Positions 41,790-50,303 of a DNA stretch of 50,356 nt are shown here, piece by piece. Under the pieces are notes generated by a model that saw nothing but the letters and a program-made list of their open reading frames with translations, did not search any database and was not told the origin of the DNA. The DNA is from Lachnospiraceae bacterium. GTDB taxonomy: Bacteria; Bacillota; Clostridia; Lachnospirales; Lachnospiraceae. Location: positions 1 through 50,356 of the forward strand of contig JAFTVH010000130.1 of the NCBI GenBank assembly GCA_017465845.1. Reading direction: 5' to 3'. The position numbers and the translations under genes were made by a program. The number at the start of each line of letters is the position of its first letter. The first letter of the stretch is position 1.

Positions 41790-43640
41790 ATGAAGAGATT
41801 ATTGGTTTATCTGAAAAGTTATAAGAAAGAGACTGTGCTGGCACCGCTTTTTAAGCTGCTGGAAGCCTTCTTTGAATTGTTGGTACCCCTTGTCATGGCG
41901 AGCATCATCGACCATGGCATCGCGGACCGCGATTTCGGCTACATTGGCAAGATGGGGCTTTGCCTGATCGGACTGGCTGTTATCGGTCTGGTGAGCTCCA
42001 TCACCGCACAGTTCTTTGCGGCAAGAGCAGCCGTAGGCTTTGCAACAAAAGTGCGTCAGGCACTGTTTGATCATATTCAGGCACTGAACTTTACCAATAT
42101 TGATAAAGCGGGTACCTCTACAATGATTACAAGGATGACCAGTGACATTAATCAGGTGCAGTCCGGTGTGAACATGGTACTGCGCCTGTTCTTGCGTTCA
42201 CCGATTATCGTATTTGGTGCCATGATCATGGCATTTACCATTGACGTTAAGAGTGCACTGGTCTTTGTAGTAGCGATTCCTTTGATGGCGATCGTAGTAT
42301 TTGGCGTCATTTTGTCTACCATTCCCATGTACCGCAAGGTGCAGGCTGCTCTGGATAAAGTCCTGGGCATTACCCGTGAAAATCTGACAGGTGTGAGAGT
42401 CATCCGTGCGTTCCATCAGGAGGAAGAAGAGGAAGAGCGTTTTCGGGAAAATAATGAGACGCTGGCTTCCTTGCAGATGTTTGTGGGCAAGATCAGTGCC
42501 TGCATGAATCCGGTGACTTATGTGATCGTCAATGGCGCTATCATTGCGCTGATCTATGTGGGTGCGATTCAGGTTAACGTGGGGAATCTGAGTCAGGGTG
42601 AAGTAGTTGCGATTGTAAACTACATGAATCAGATTCTGGTGGAGCTGGTGAAGCTGGCGAATCTGATCATTACGATTACCAAGGCACTGGCATGTGCGGA
42701 CCGTGTGGCTGCAGTGTTTGAACTGGAAGAGGAGAAGGAAATCGTTGTTCGGGGATCTGAGGTGGCAGATCGCGCTGAGCGTTTGGCAGGTTCAAGAGAG
42801 GGAGCGGTAGGTTTAAGGGAGAAAACAGCGTTCCTGGAATTCGATCATGTCTCTCTGACCTATCAGGGCGCAGGTGACAAAACGCTGCAGGATATGAACT
42901 TTACCGTAAATAAAGGCGATACTGTAGGCATCATCGGTGGTACAGGTTCCGGTAAGACATCTTTGGTGAATCTGATTCCAGGCTTCTATCCGGCGACCGA
43001 AGGTATTATCCGTCTGGAAGGCAGAGACATCACCACTATTCCACAGCAGGAGCTGCGTGGCAGAATCGGTGTGGTACCTCAGAAAGCAGTGCTTTTCAAG
43101 GGAACCATCAGAAGCAATCTGCTGTGGGGCAGACCGGAAGCAACTGACGAGGAATTGTGGGAAGCCATTGATATTGCCCAGGCCAGAGAAGTAGTGGAGG
43201 GCAAAGCCGGCAAGCTGGATGCTCAGGTATCACAGAACGGTAAGAATTTCTCCGGAGGTCAGAGACAGCGACTGACGATTGCAAGGGCACTTGTGCGCAA
43301 ACCGGATATTTTGATATTGGACGACAGCGCGTCTGCACTTGATTATGCAACAGATGCAAAGCTTCGCATGGCTTTGCGTCAGATAGAGAATACTACCACT
43401 ACATTTATCGTGTCTCAGAGAGCATCTTCCATCATGCATGCGGACCGCATCATCGTATTGGATGATGGTGAGATTGCAGGTCTTGGTACTCATGAGGAAT
43501 TACTGGCAGGGTGTGAGGTATATCAGGAGATTTATTACTCGCAGTATCCGGAGAAGAGGCAGGGGATGCAGTCTACAGTTACCGGAGAGGCACAGTCCTC
43601 TGACAGTCAGCTTTCCCGGAAAGGAGGCAGACAGCAGTGA
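41790..43640 (+). CDS. ABC exporter half-transporter with degenerate catalytic site
   Basis: A 616-residue membrane-fused ABC half (type IV exporter, MsbA/LmrCD-like). Six membrane helices fill residues 1-300, followed by an unusually long charged linker (about 325-350) and the nucleotide-binding domain. Walker A is IGGTGSGKTS and the signature is FSGGQRQRL. The Walker B end reads LILDDSASALD, with Asp where the catalytic Glu should be. Start ATG 41790 (MKRLLVYLKSYKKE) is chosen; an upstream in-frame opening lies inside aspS. AGGGAAAG is slightly far (about 14 nt). It pairs with the next gene through a GTGA overlap. Confidence 0.93.
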   Translation: MKRLLVYLKSYKKETVLAPLFKLLEAFFELLVPLVMASIIDHGIADRDFGYIGKMGLCLIGLAVIGLVSSITAQFFAARAAVGFATKVRQALFDHIQALNFTNIDKAGTSTMITRMTSDINQVQSGVNMVLRLFLRSPIIVFGAMIMAFTIDVKSALVFVVAIPLMAIVVFGVILSTIPMYRKVQAALDKVLGITRENLTGVRVIRAFHQEEEEEERFRENNETLASLQMFVGKISACMNPVTYVIVNGAIIALIYVGAIQVNVGNLSQGEVVAIVNYMNQILVELVKLANLIITITKALACADRVAAVFELEEEKEIVVRGSEVADRAERLAGSREGAVGLREKTAFLEFDHVSLTYQGAGDKTLQDMNFTVNKGDTVGIIGGTGSGKTSLVNLIPGFYPATEGIIRLEGRDITTIPQQELRGRIGVVPQKAVLFKGTIRSNLLWGRPEATDEELWEAIDIAQAREVVEGKAGKLDAQVSQNGKNFSGGQRQRLTIARALVRKPDILILDDSASALDYATDAKLRMALRQIENTTTTFIVSQRASSIMHADRIIVLDDGEIAGLGTHEELLAGCEVYQEIYYSQYPEKRQGMQSTVTGEAQSSDSQLSRKGGRQQ

Positions 43641-45373
43641 AGCAAAAAGATACTATTTTAAAAGTGTTGCATTACATCCGCAAATATGGATTTCAGGTGA
43701 TTCTTTCCCTGGTGCTGGCTGCTTTGACGGTAGCTCTTACCCTGTATATACCGATTCTTACCGGTGATGCGGTAGATTTGATCGTGGACAAAGGTCTGGT
43801 TGATATGGTGGGTATCTTTGCCATTATGAAGAAAATCGCAATTGTAATGGTGATTACGGCGGTAGGTCAGTGGGTCATGAACACCTGTAATAACTATATC
43901 ACCTATCATGTGGTAAAAGATATCAGGGAGGACGCTTTCCGCAAGTTGGAGCGTCTGCCTTTAAAATATCTGGACTCCAAAGCTTACGGCGATATTGTAA
44001 GCCGTGTGATCTCAGATGTGGATACGTTTGCTGATGGCCTCCTGATGGGATTTACCCAGCTGTTTACCGGCGTGATCACCATTCTTGGTACGCTGGGCTT
44101 TATGCTGGTGACCAATGTGCCGATTACGCTGGTGGTAGTGTGTATCACGCCTGTCTCTTTCCTTGTGGCGAAATTTATTGCTACCAGAACCTACAGCATG
44201 TTCAAGCTGCAGTCCGAGACAAGAGGAGAGCAAACTTCATTGATTGAAGAAATGATCGGCAACCAGAAGATCGTAAAGATTTTCTCTCAGGAAAAAGCAG
44301 TGAAGGAACAGTTTGCTGAGATTAACGGCAGATTGGAGAAATGCTCTTTGAAAGCAATTTTCTTCTCCTCCATTACCAATCCGGCAACTCGTTTTGTCAA
44401 CAGTCTGGTGTATGCAGGTGTGGGAATTTTTGGCGCCTTTATTGCAATCAAAGGCGGTATCAGTGTAGGACGACTGTCCTGTTTCTTAAGCTATGCCAAC
44501 CAGTATACTAAGCCTTTTAATGAGATATCGGGAGTAGTGACAGAGCTTCAGAATGCCATTGTGTGTGCATCGCGCATCTTTGAATTGATAGAGGAAGAAC
44601 CTCAGGTACCTGACAAAGCAGATGCAAAAGTACTTACCGATGCAGAAGGCAATGTAAAGCTTGAAAGCGTTTATTTCCAGTATGTACCGGAGAAAAAACT
44701 GATCCAGGACTTCAATCTGATCGTAAAACCCGGGCAGAGAGTGGCTATCGTAGGTCCTACAGGCTGCGGTAAGACTACGGTTATCAATCTGCTTATGCGG
44801 TTCTACGATGTGGACAGCGGTTCCATCAAGGTAGACGGAACCGACATCAGAGATATCACAAGAGGAAGCCTGCGCACCAGTTATGGTATGGTGCTTCAGG
44901 ATACCTGGCTGCGCAGCGGTACGATTCGCGATAATATCCGGATGGGCAAGCCGGAGGCAAGTGAGGAAGAGGTGATCGCAGCTGCCAAGGCGGCGCATGC
45001 TCACAGCTTTATCAAACGACTGCCAAAAGGGTATGATACTGTGATTACGGAGGATGGAGGCGGTCTGTCTCAGGGACAGAAGCAGCTTCTGTGTATTGCA
45101 AGAGTCATGCTTTGCTTGCCGCCGATGCTGATATTGGATGAGGCGACGTCTTCCATTGATACACGTACGGAAATCAGGATTCAGAAAGCGTTTGCCAGGA
45201 TGATGGAGGGACGCACCAGCTTTATTGTGGCCCACAGATTGTCTACCATTCGGGAGGCAGATATTATTCTGGTGATGAAAGATGGTAATATTATCGAGCA
45301 GGGAAATCATGAGACGCTCCTTGAAAAGGGGGGGTTCTATGCTCAGCTTTACAATAGCCAGTTTGCGGGCTAG
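43637..45373 (+). CDS. ABC exporter half-transporter, canonical partner
   Basis: A 578-residue half-transporter with six membrane helices (1-320) and a nucleotide-binding domain. Walker A is GPTGCGKTT, the signature LSQGQKQLL, and Walker B LILDEATSSID with the intact catalytic Glu. The GTG start overlaps the previous stop (GTGA), with GGAGG upstream. With the Asp-bearing partner it forms a heterodimer with one active and one degenerate ATP site, as known for TM287/288 and LmrCD. Cargo could be lipids, peptides or drugs; nothing in the context decides. A strong terminator follows. Confidence 0.94.
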   Translation: MKQKDTILKVLHYIRKYGFQVILSLVLAALTVALTLYIPILTGDAVDLIVDKGLVDMVGIFAIMKKIAIVMVITAVGQWVMNTCNNYITYHVVKDIREDAFRKLERLPLKYLDSKAYGDIVSRVISDVDTFADGLLMGFTQLFTGVITILGTLGFMLVTNVPITLVVVCITPVSFLVAKFIATRTYSMFKLQSETRGEQTSLIEEMIGNQKIVKIFSQEKAVKEQFAEINGRLEKCSLKAIFFSSITNPATRFVNSLVYAGVGIFGAFIAIKGGISVGRLSCFLSYANQYTKPFNEISGVVTELQNAIVCASRIFELIEEEPQVPDKADAKVLTDAEGNVKLESVYFQYVPEKKLIQDFNLIVKPGQRVAIVGPTGCGKTTVINLLMRFYDVDSGSIKVDGTDIRDITRGSLRTSYGMVLQDTWLRSGTIRDNIRMGKPEASEEEVIAAAKAAHAHSFIKRLPKGYDTVITEDGGGLSQGQKQLLCIARVMLCLPPMLILDEATSSIDTRTEIRIQKAFARMMEGRTSFIVAHRLSTIREADIILVMKDGNIIEQGNHETLLEKGGFYAQLYNSQFAG

Positions 45374-45426
45374 GAATGGAAGATACGACGGAGATTGTTG
45401 TACGCTGATAGTGCTATGATGATAAG

Positions 45427-45470
45427 AAAGCTATGATATAGATGATAAAAATCTGTATCGTAGCTTTTTA
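45427..45470 (+). terminator. Terminator after the ABC exporter pair
   Basis: A 17-bp stem with a few G-T pairs: AAAGCTATGATATAGAT (45427-45443) pairs with ATCTGTATCGTAGCTTT (45451-45467), with a run of five T at 45465-45469. Confidence 0.88.
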
Positions 45471-45517
45471 TATTCAGGCCTTCAAGCGCATGGCGGACAG
45501 ATACCCACATTTTTAAA

Positions 45518-45541
45518 TGTCAAATAATTAATTATTTGACA
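45518..45541. promoter_or_regulatory. Perfect 24-bp palindrome, likely operator for the HTH/HipA-like pair
   Basis: The half-site TGTCAAATAATT (45518-45529) is followed by its exact reverse complement (45530-45541) with no spacer. It covers the expected -35 region of the promoter for the HTH gene, 65 nt before that gene's ATG. A dimer of the HTH protein is the obvious binder (inference). Confidence 0.7.
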
Positions 45542-45550
45542 AAAGTAAAA

Positions 45551-45559
45551 TGGTATGAT
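45551..45559 (+). promoter_or_regulatory. Extended -10 for the HTH/HipA-like pair
   Basis: TGGTATGAT (45551-45559) has the TG extension and 5 of 6 -10 bases. The -35 window (45531-45536) lies within the palindrome, so a bound repressor would block it. Confidence 0.55.
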
Positions 45560-45605
45560 AGTGTTATATCAGGATAAAATAGTCAGGATAGGTGGAGGTG
45601 AAGCC

Positions 45606-46274
45606 ATGAATCAGAATGTGGAGAAGAATGAGATAGAACAGGATAAAGTACGCTTGAGGGGAATGTATCAGATATGCAGAGAAATCTTCGGGACAGATGA
45701 TGTGGAAGAACTGAAGGAGATCGCGCGCAAGGCAAGACTTTATGATGAGCAGAATCATAAAGACAGACCCCTAAATGTACGCAATGCGGGCAGGAAATCA
45801 CGCTTTGGCGAAGAAGAGATTGCCAGAATCCTTCAGATGGATAGGGAAGGCCGGAAGGTTACGGAGATTGCAGAGACAATGGGCACAAGCCGCCAGACGA
45901 TTTACAAGTATCTGGAAAATGAGAAACGCCTGAAAGAGGATGTGAACGTAACCATGCGGATGAAGTATATGTATAATGATGTATTGTGTACAGTCATTGA
46001 TGTGGATTTCCTCCACCAGAAGCTTTATATCGATAATCGCGTGAATGTGCCTATTTTCAGGGCATTTGGCGTGATTGAGCATCCTACCTGGGAAGATTTT
46101 GAATATTTTCTGGAAAGCAGATGTTTTCCAAGAAGCCGTGCAGGTCTGAAGCGGCTGTTGAAAGAATTGGGAATTGCATATTATGATCCGCTGCTGATTA
46201 TTGAGAAGACTCAGGGAAGAATGGCAGAGGACCATCACTGGATCGAGATTATCTATAAAGAGGATATTATGTGA
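45606..46274 (+). CDS. Hin-type helix-turn-helix regulator with unknown C-terminal domain
   Basis: A 222-residue protein. Residues 1-58 are charged and helical. Residues 61-107 form a Hin-invertase-like HTH (AGRKSRFGEEEIARILQM, then TEIAETMGTSRQTIYKYLEN). Residues 118-222 are a compact alpha/beta domain containing CFPRSRAGLKRLLKELGI, YYDPLLIIEKTQGRMAEDHHW. I recall the latter pattern from proteins encoded next to HipA-like kinases, but cannot name the family. No recombinase catalytic domain is present. ATG 45606 has GGAGGTGA upstream. Situated 55 nt before the HipA-like gene, behind a palindromic operator, it is most likely a self-repressing antitoxin or regulator (inference). Confidence 0.75.
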   Translation: MNQNVEKNEIEQDKVRLRGMYQICREIFGTDDVEELKEIARKARLYDEQNHKDRPLNVRNAGRKSRFGEEEIARILQMDREGRKVTEIAETMGTSRQTIYKYLENEKRLKEDVNVTMRMKYMYNDVLCTVIDVDFLHQKLYIDNRVNVPIFRAFGVIEHPTWEDFEYFLESRCFPRSRAGLKRLLKELGIAYYDPLLIIEKTQGRMAEDHHWIEIIYKEDIM

Positions 46275-46329
46275 TGGGAATAAATTATTTTCGCAATAGT
46301 GGAAATCAGAGAGAAAGGAGGCCGGCTTA

Positions 46330-47148
46330 ATGCAGGAAATCCGACTGAAGGAAGAAGAGAGGGCTTTTAGTGAAGGGAAGACTTCCAAAGGGAATCAATG
46401 GAAATGGAAACAGGGAGATTACTGGTACAAAGCTGACTATATGGGATATGAAAGCCTTTCGGAAGTATTGGTATCCGGGCTTCTTAAATATACCAATGTA
46501 GATCAGTATGTGCATTATGACCTGTGCAGAATTTTGCAGGAACAGACAGTGATAGGTTGTCGCAGCCATAATTTCCTGGAGGAGGGAGAAAACCTGATAA
46601 CATTGGACCGTCTTTTCCGTATGTACCTTGGATGCAGCATTGTGGATCGCCTGGATAAAATCGAGGGGACGCGGAATCGTGTAGAATATGTGGCGGAGAA
46701 CGTGGCAGAGATTACAGGACTTGAGAACTTTGGTAAATATCTGACCATGCTTCTTGAAGTCGATGCCTTTTTCCTGAATGAAGACAGGCACATGAATAAT
46801 ATTGCAGTGATTTTTCACGGGGAGAGCAGAAAATTCAGGCTTTGCCCTGTATTTGATAATGGCTTGGCGCTTTTGGCGGATACTACGGTGGATTTTCCGG
46901 TGACGAAAGAGGCGGCAGATGTGGAAAAGTATATTCAAAAGATTCAGGCAAAGCCATTTGCACGGGATTTTGAGGAGCAGGCAGATGCTGCCGAGCAGAT
47001 TTACGGAAGGCAATGGAAGATAGATTTTACAATGAAGAATGTTGAGGTGTTGCTTAGAGAATGCATGGAAGGGTATGGTGAAGTCATAGTGGAACGTGTA
47101 CGTTATATTATGCGGTATCAGATGCGAAAGTATGGAAAGCTGGTATGA
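46330..47148 (+). CDS. HipA/CtkA-like protein kinase (putative toxin or signalling kinase)
   Basis: A 272-residue kinase of the short HipA-like type. ATP-binding Lys is K34 in YWYKADYMGYESLSE, after GNQWKWKQGD. The catalytic loop is LNEDRHMNN (149-157), with D152 and N157, and the metal-binding motif is FDNG (175-178) in place of DFG. These match HipA_C/CtkA-like kinases, and the protein lacks the N-terminal HipA subdomain (~100 residues); that could be what the partner's C-terminal domain supplies, as in HipBST systems. AGGAGG is 8 nt before the ATG. All catalytic residues look intact, so it should phosphorylate proteins or itself. It could be a toxin, or a non-toxic regulator. Confidence 0.8.
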   Translation: MQEIRLKEEERAFSEGKTSKGNQWKWKQGDYWYKADYMGYESLSEVLVSGLLKYTNVDQYVHYDLCRILQEQTVIGCRSHNFLEEGENLITLDRLFRMYLGCSIVDRLDKIEGTRNRVEYVAENVAEITGLENFGKYLTMLLEVDAFFLNEDRHMNNIAVIFHGESRKFRLCPVFDNGLALLADTTVDFPVTKEAADVEKYIQKIQAKPFARDFEEQADAAEQIYGRQWKIDFTMKNVEVLLRECMEGYGEVIVERVRYIMRYQMRKYGKLV

Positions 47149-47227
47149 TAGACCTGCGTCATTTGCATAGCACCTGTTACTGTACACGCTCACGCCATTG
47201 GTAAGGAGGCAGCTGCAATCAAAATAG

Positions 47228-47256
47228 TTGTATAAAAAGGTAAAATATAGTATAAT
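47228..47256 (+). promoter_or_regulatory. Promoter of the PIN-like gene
   Basis: TTGTAT (47228-47233), 17-bp spacer, TATAAT (47251-47256), 28 nt before the start codon. Confidence 0.85.
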
Positions 47257-47284
47257 AAATGAGCCAGCCATAACAGAGGTGAAT

Positions 47285-48778
47285 ATGGCTAAAGTTTATT
47301 TGGTTGACAGTGAGAATATTGGTGCCAGCTGGTCTCAGCTTCTGGCTTCCATGTCCAAAGAGGACAGAATGTACGTTTTCTATACAGACAAGAGTCCTTA
47401 TATCAGTTATGAGAATTTACTGCAGGTAATTGCGCATTGCGAGATTCCGGTTTTCCTCAAGTGCTATGAAGGAAAGAATGCATTGGATTTTCAACTGGTT
47501 TCAGAGCTCGGTTTCAAGCTGTGTCAGGATCCAACAGCTGAATTTATCATTGTTTCAGATGATTATGGATATGATGCGGCAGTAAGATACTGGTCTGAGA
47601 GAAAGTACAATGTGCGGCGTATCGGTAAGAAGTATTGTCGTCCGATTCTTCCTAAGAAGGATAATATAGCAGTGCAATCGGAAGTGAGAGCTATCCAGGT
47701 TGAAGAACGGAAAGGGAAAACGGTACGGAATGCGGAGAAAACTTTGCAGCCGGAAATAATTCAGCCTGTAGAGGAGGTCCTTGCAGCAGAAGAACCACAG
47801 GTAATAGAGGCAGTACCTGCCCGGGAAAGCGCTAATCTTGAGGATAATTCTTTAAACAGTGAAAACGAACTGAGCACAACGACTATCCCTGATTTGGATG
47901 AAGTTATGAATCCGCCTGTAGTATCGGAGAAAGTGGAGCAGCAGTCTGTTATGGAGGAGCAATCATCTGCAGAACAGCAGATTGAGCAGCCTCTTTTAGA
48001 AGAGCAGACACAGGAGCACAGCGTAGCGGTTCAGGTGGCTGAAGAAGCTCAGACGGTTATAGAGGAGCAGGCAGGACAGGAGACACCACAGAAATCACAG
48101 AAAGACAATCAAACACAAAAGCGGTCTAGGGACCGCAGAAAGAAGCACAAAAAGGAAGCAGTAAAGGAACCCGATAAAGCAACGGGAACAGCGGCAGAAG
48201 AAGACGTGCCTGAAGAAACTCCCACTGTTGATGAACAGGCAGATGCAATGAAGCAACAGGAGGCTGAACAGGCGGACGTGGAAGCAGTAGTCGAACTGAA
48301 TCAGACCAAACAGCCGGAAAGCGAAGAGTATAAACTGGATTTTCAGATCCTGGATATGGTAAAGCGTTGCGGCAGCCTTGAGCCTGAGAAGGACGCAAGA
48401 TGCGTAAAAGAACTGTTCTGTACTCTTTCCATGAGTAATCTGACGAGTGTAAATAATGCTTTAACAAGTCTCATCGGTAATGAACTGGGCAATGGCATTT
48501 ACCGGGAATTGAAAGAGCATCAGGAATGCAGAGAGCAGCTGGATGCGCTTTATTGCCCCGCTGTGAAGAACAGATTTATCCATTATGTGCAGATTGTATT
48601 GGACAGAAGCGAACTGGAGAGCATAACAGCAGAGGAACTCGGTAATTTCCTGCTTCGTATTCCCAGGAAGAATCTGAATTCCATCCGTTCTGCTATGATG
48701 AAAGAGTTTGGTCATGATCTGGGCGCAGAAATTTACACAGTGTTTAAGACACACATTAAAGTATTGAACAAAATTTAA
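47285..48778 (+). CDS. PIN/NYN-like domain protein with duplicated C-terminal module
   Basis: A 497-residue protein in three parts. Residues 1-120 look like a PIN/NYN nuclease fold, with D8 and E10 in YLVDSENIG, D68 in NALDFQLV, and D92/D93 in IIVSDDYGYD. These acidic positions would coordinate metal for RNA or DNA cleavage. Residues about 130-365 are a Glu/Gln-rich, low-complexity linker with a Lys/Arg patch (KRSRDRRKKHKKEA). Residues 377-412 and 454-490 are two copies of one helical module, each with a pattern NxL.S...A....G..LG..IY....K.H. The GGTGAAT site precedes ATG 47285; the frame opens at 47228 but that start overlaps the promoter. The target and role are unknown. Confidence 0.72.
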   Translation: MAKVYLVDSENIGASWSQLLASMSKEDRMYVFYTDKSPYISYENLLQVIAHCEIPVFLKCYEGKNALDFQLVSELGFKLCQDPTAEFIIVSDDYGYDAAVRYWSERKYNVRRIGKKYCRPILPKKDNIAVQSEVRAIQVEERKGKTVRNAEKTLQPEIIQPVEEVLAAEEPQVIEAVPARESANLEDNSLNSENELSTTTIPDLDEVMNPPVVSEKVEQQSVMEEQSSAEQQIEQPLLEEQTQEHSVAVQVAEEAQTVIEEQAGQETPQKSQKDNQTQKRSRDRRKKHKKEAVKEPDKATGTAAEEDVPEETPTVDEQADAMKQQEAEQADVEAVVELNQTKQPESEEYKLDFQILDMVKRCGSLEPEKDARCVKELFCTLSMSNLTSVNNALTSLIGNELGNGIYRELKEHQECREQLDALYCPAVKNRFIHYVQIVLDRSELESITAEELGNFLLRIPRKNLNSIRSAMMKEFGHDLGAEIYTVFKTHIKVLNKI

Positions 48779-48823
48779 GAAGAAATGGCTGGCAACAGTT
48801 GCAAGGAGCTGTCCGTACTGAAT

Positions 48824-48857
48824 GAGGCTTTCCATTGGTATGGAAGCTCTTTTGTTT
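48824..48857 (+). terminator. Terminator after the PIN-like gene
   Basis: GAGGCTTTCCAT (48824-48835) pairs, with two bulged bases, with ATGGAAGCTC (48840-48849), followed by TTTTGTTTT. Confidence 0.7.
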
Positions 48858-48876
48858 TAAACGGGAGGGATGTTGA

Positions 48877-49743
48877 ATGGACGAATTTACTATTGTGAAA
48901 TCATATCGGCAGGATGAAGCGCTTAGACAAAGCTTCAATAAGCTGGCGGAAGAAACGTTTGGTCTTTCCTTTGAGGACTGGTATCAGAATGGATATTGGT
49001 CAGACAACTATAATCCGTATTCCATCGTATATCAGGGAGAAATAGTTGCAAATGTATCAGTGAATACTATGGATATGTGTTGTGACGGCGTGCAGAAAAG
49101 GTTTATCCAGTTAGGAACGGTTATGACCAGGCAGGATAGTCGTGGACAAGGTCTGAGCAGAAGGCTGATGGAGGAAATTGAAAAGGATTATGCAGGTAAA
49201 GTAGACGGAATCTACCTATTTGCCAATGACAGTGTACTTGATTTTTATCCTAAGTTTGGTTTTAAGAAAGCGAAAGAGTATCAGTATTGGAAAGAGATAA
49301 CGGCAGCAGGTCCTGCAAGCGCAGTGCACATGCCCATGAAAGAAAAGACGGACTGGCGGCGTCTGGAAAAAGCAATTATGGAAAGTTGTAGTAATTCTTC
49401 TTTTGGAATGGATAAGAATGTAGGATTAATTATGTTCTATGTGACAAAATTCATGCAGAATAATGTATATTATGTGAAGACACAGGACGCATGGGTGATA
49501 GCAGAAACTGATGGTGATGCTTTGTTTTTGCAGGAAGTGATAGCTTCGACAGAAGTAAATCTTGATGAGATTGTGAAAGCTTTCGGAAAGGAAATCAAAA
49601 AAGTGATTCTGGGTTTTACTCCGCTCCATAGAGAAGGGTATCAGGTAAAAGAAGTGCAGGAAGAGGATACTACATTATTTGAAGACGAAAAAATGGCGGA
49701 GTCAGAGAAGCATATCATGTTTCCGGTATTATCACATGCCTGA
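48877..49743 (+). CDS. GNAT-family N-acetyltransferase
   Basis: A 288-residue acetyltransferase. The acetyl-CoA-binding motif is visible as IQLGTVMTRQDSRGQGLSRRLMEEIEKDY around residues 75-102, in which RGQGLS is the R/Q-x-x-G-x-G/A turn. The family strand with YLFANDSVLDFYPKFGFKKAKEY follows (111-133). The remaining 150 residues form an additional domain of unknown type, longer than the usual single GNAT. GGGAGGGATG lies upstream of the ATG. It stands alone before the rRNA operon. Substrate unknown. Confidence 0.88.
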   Translation: MDEFTIVKSYRQDEALRQSFNKLAEETFGLSFEDWYQNGYWSDNYNPYSIVYQGEIVANVSVNTMDMCCDGVQKRFIQLGTVMTRQDSRGQGLSRRLMEEIEKDYAGKVDGIYLFANDSVLDFYPKFGFKKAKEYQYWKEITAAGPASAVHMPMKEKTDWRRLEKAIMESCSNSSFGMDKNVGLIMFYVTKFMQNNVYYVKTQDAWVIAETDGDALFLQEVIASTEVNLDEIVKAFGKEIKKVILGFTPLHREGYQVKEVQEEDTTLFEDEKMAESEKHIMFPVLSHA

Positions 49744-49763
49744 TGAGGTATAAAAAGAAAATG

Positions 49764-49824
49764 GTTCAGGAAAATGCTGTAATTGTTACCTTGTGTTGCT
49801 TGTAATGTTTTCCTGCATCTGAAC
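49764..49824. repeat. Long imperfect inverted repeat after the GNAT gene
   Basis: AGGAAAA (49768-49774) and TTTTCCT (49808-49814) pair; the outer GTTCAG/CTGAAC (49764-49769 and 49819-49824) add a second helix beyond a GCAT bulge. It has no clean T-run, so it may be a stem before the rRNA promoters rather than a terminator. Confidence 0.45.
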
Positions 49825-49878
49825 TGTTACAGGAATTGTTGAATTGTCGAAAAAATTAAAATAATTCAAAAAAAGATG

Positions 49879-49907
49879 TTGACAGGAGTCGAAAAGGGTG
49901 ATATACT
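49879..49907 (+). promoter_or_regulatory. rRNA operon promoter P1
   Basis: TTGACA (49879-49884), 17-bp spacer, TATACT (49902-49907). It is the upstream of two tandem strong promoters ahead of 16S rRNA. Confidence 0.85.
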
Positions 49908-49982
49908 CACATTCGTTGTCTGGTAAGACAACTGATTCACTCCTGAAACTTGAAAAAAGTTGAAAGAAAATGAAAAAAGTTG

Positions 49983-50011
49983 TTGACAAACACAAAAGAA
50001 TGTGATAATCT
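49983..50011 (+). promoter_or_regulatory. rRNA operon promoter P2
   Basis: TTGACA (49983-49988) is followed by GATAAT (50004-50009, 15-bp spacer) or TAATCT (50006-50011, 17-bp spacer). GAAAAAAGTTG is repeated just upstream (49952-49962 and 49973-49983), as an A-rich UP-like region. Confidence 0.7.
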
Positions 50012-50303
50012 AAATAAGCTGTCGCTGAGCGGTAAGCTTGAGAGACAACAAAGTACCTTGACAAATAAACAGTAATGCAACCCTGAATATTCCAAGAGAA
50101 CAAATTGTTTGAACAATTCAAACAACTCTGGATGATTTCAGAGAGATGCGAATAAATCGTATCAAGAACGAGTGATGAATGGAAGCTTGGCTGCAAAGCC
50201 AAGCGAAAAGGAATCACAACCCAAAAGACAGTAAACTTAAGGAAGCTTGACCAGAAATGGCAAAGCGGAATGAAGCCAGTTAGTAACTGGCAGGCAAACT
50301 TTT
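50012..50303 (+). other. rRNA operon leader with hairpins
   Basis: There is no gene here. The leader has three clear stems: TTGTTTGAA/TTCAAACAA (50105-50125), GCTTGGCT-GCAA-AGCCAAGC (50185-50204) with a GNRA tetraloop, and GCCAGTT/AACTGGC (50275-50291), just before mature 16S. CTTGACAAATAAACAG (50058-50073) resembles sequences often found at rRNA boundaries in Clostridia. Typical use is processing and antitermination. Confidence 0.7.

Noticed and set aside
45536-45541. TTGACA as the -35 of the HTH gene
   Set aside because: TTGACA at 45536 is only 12 bp from the TATGAT -10, which is too close. It is better explained as the right arm of the palindrome.
46327-47271. Minus-strand ORF (314 codons) opposite the HipA-like gene
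   Set aside because: The plus strand has intact kinase motifs and an AGGAGG site; the minus frame is rich in Cys, His, Ile and Phe and has no motif.
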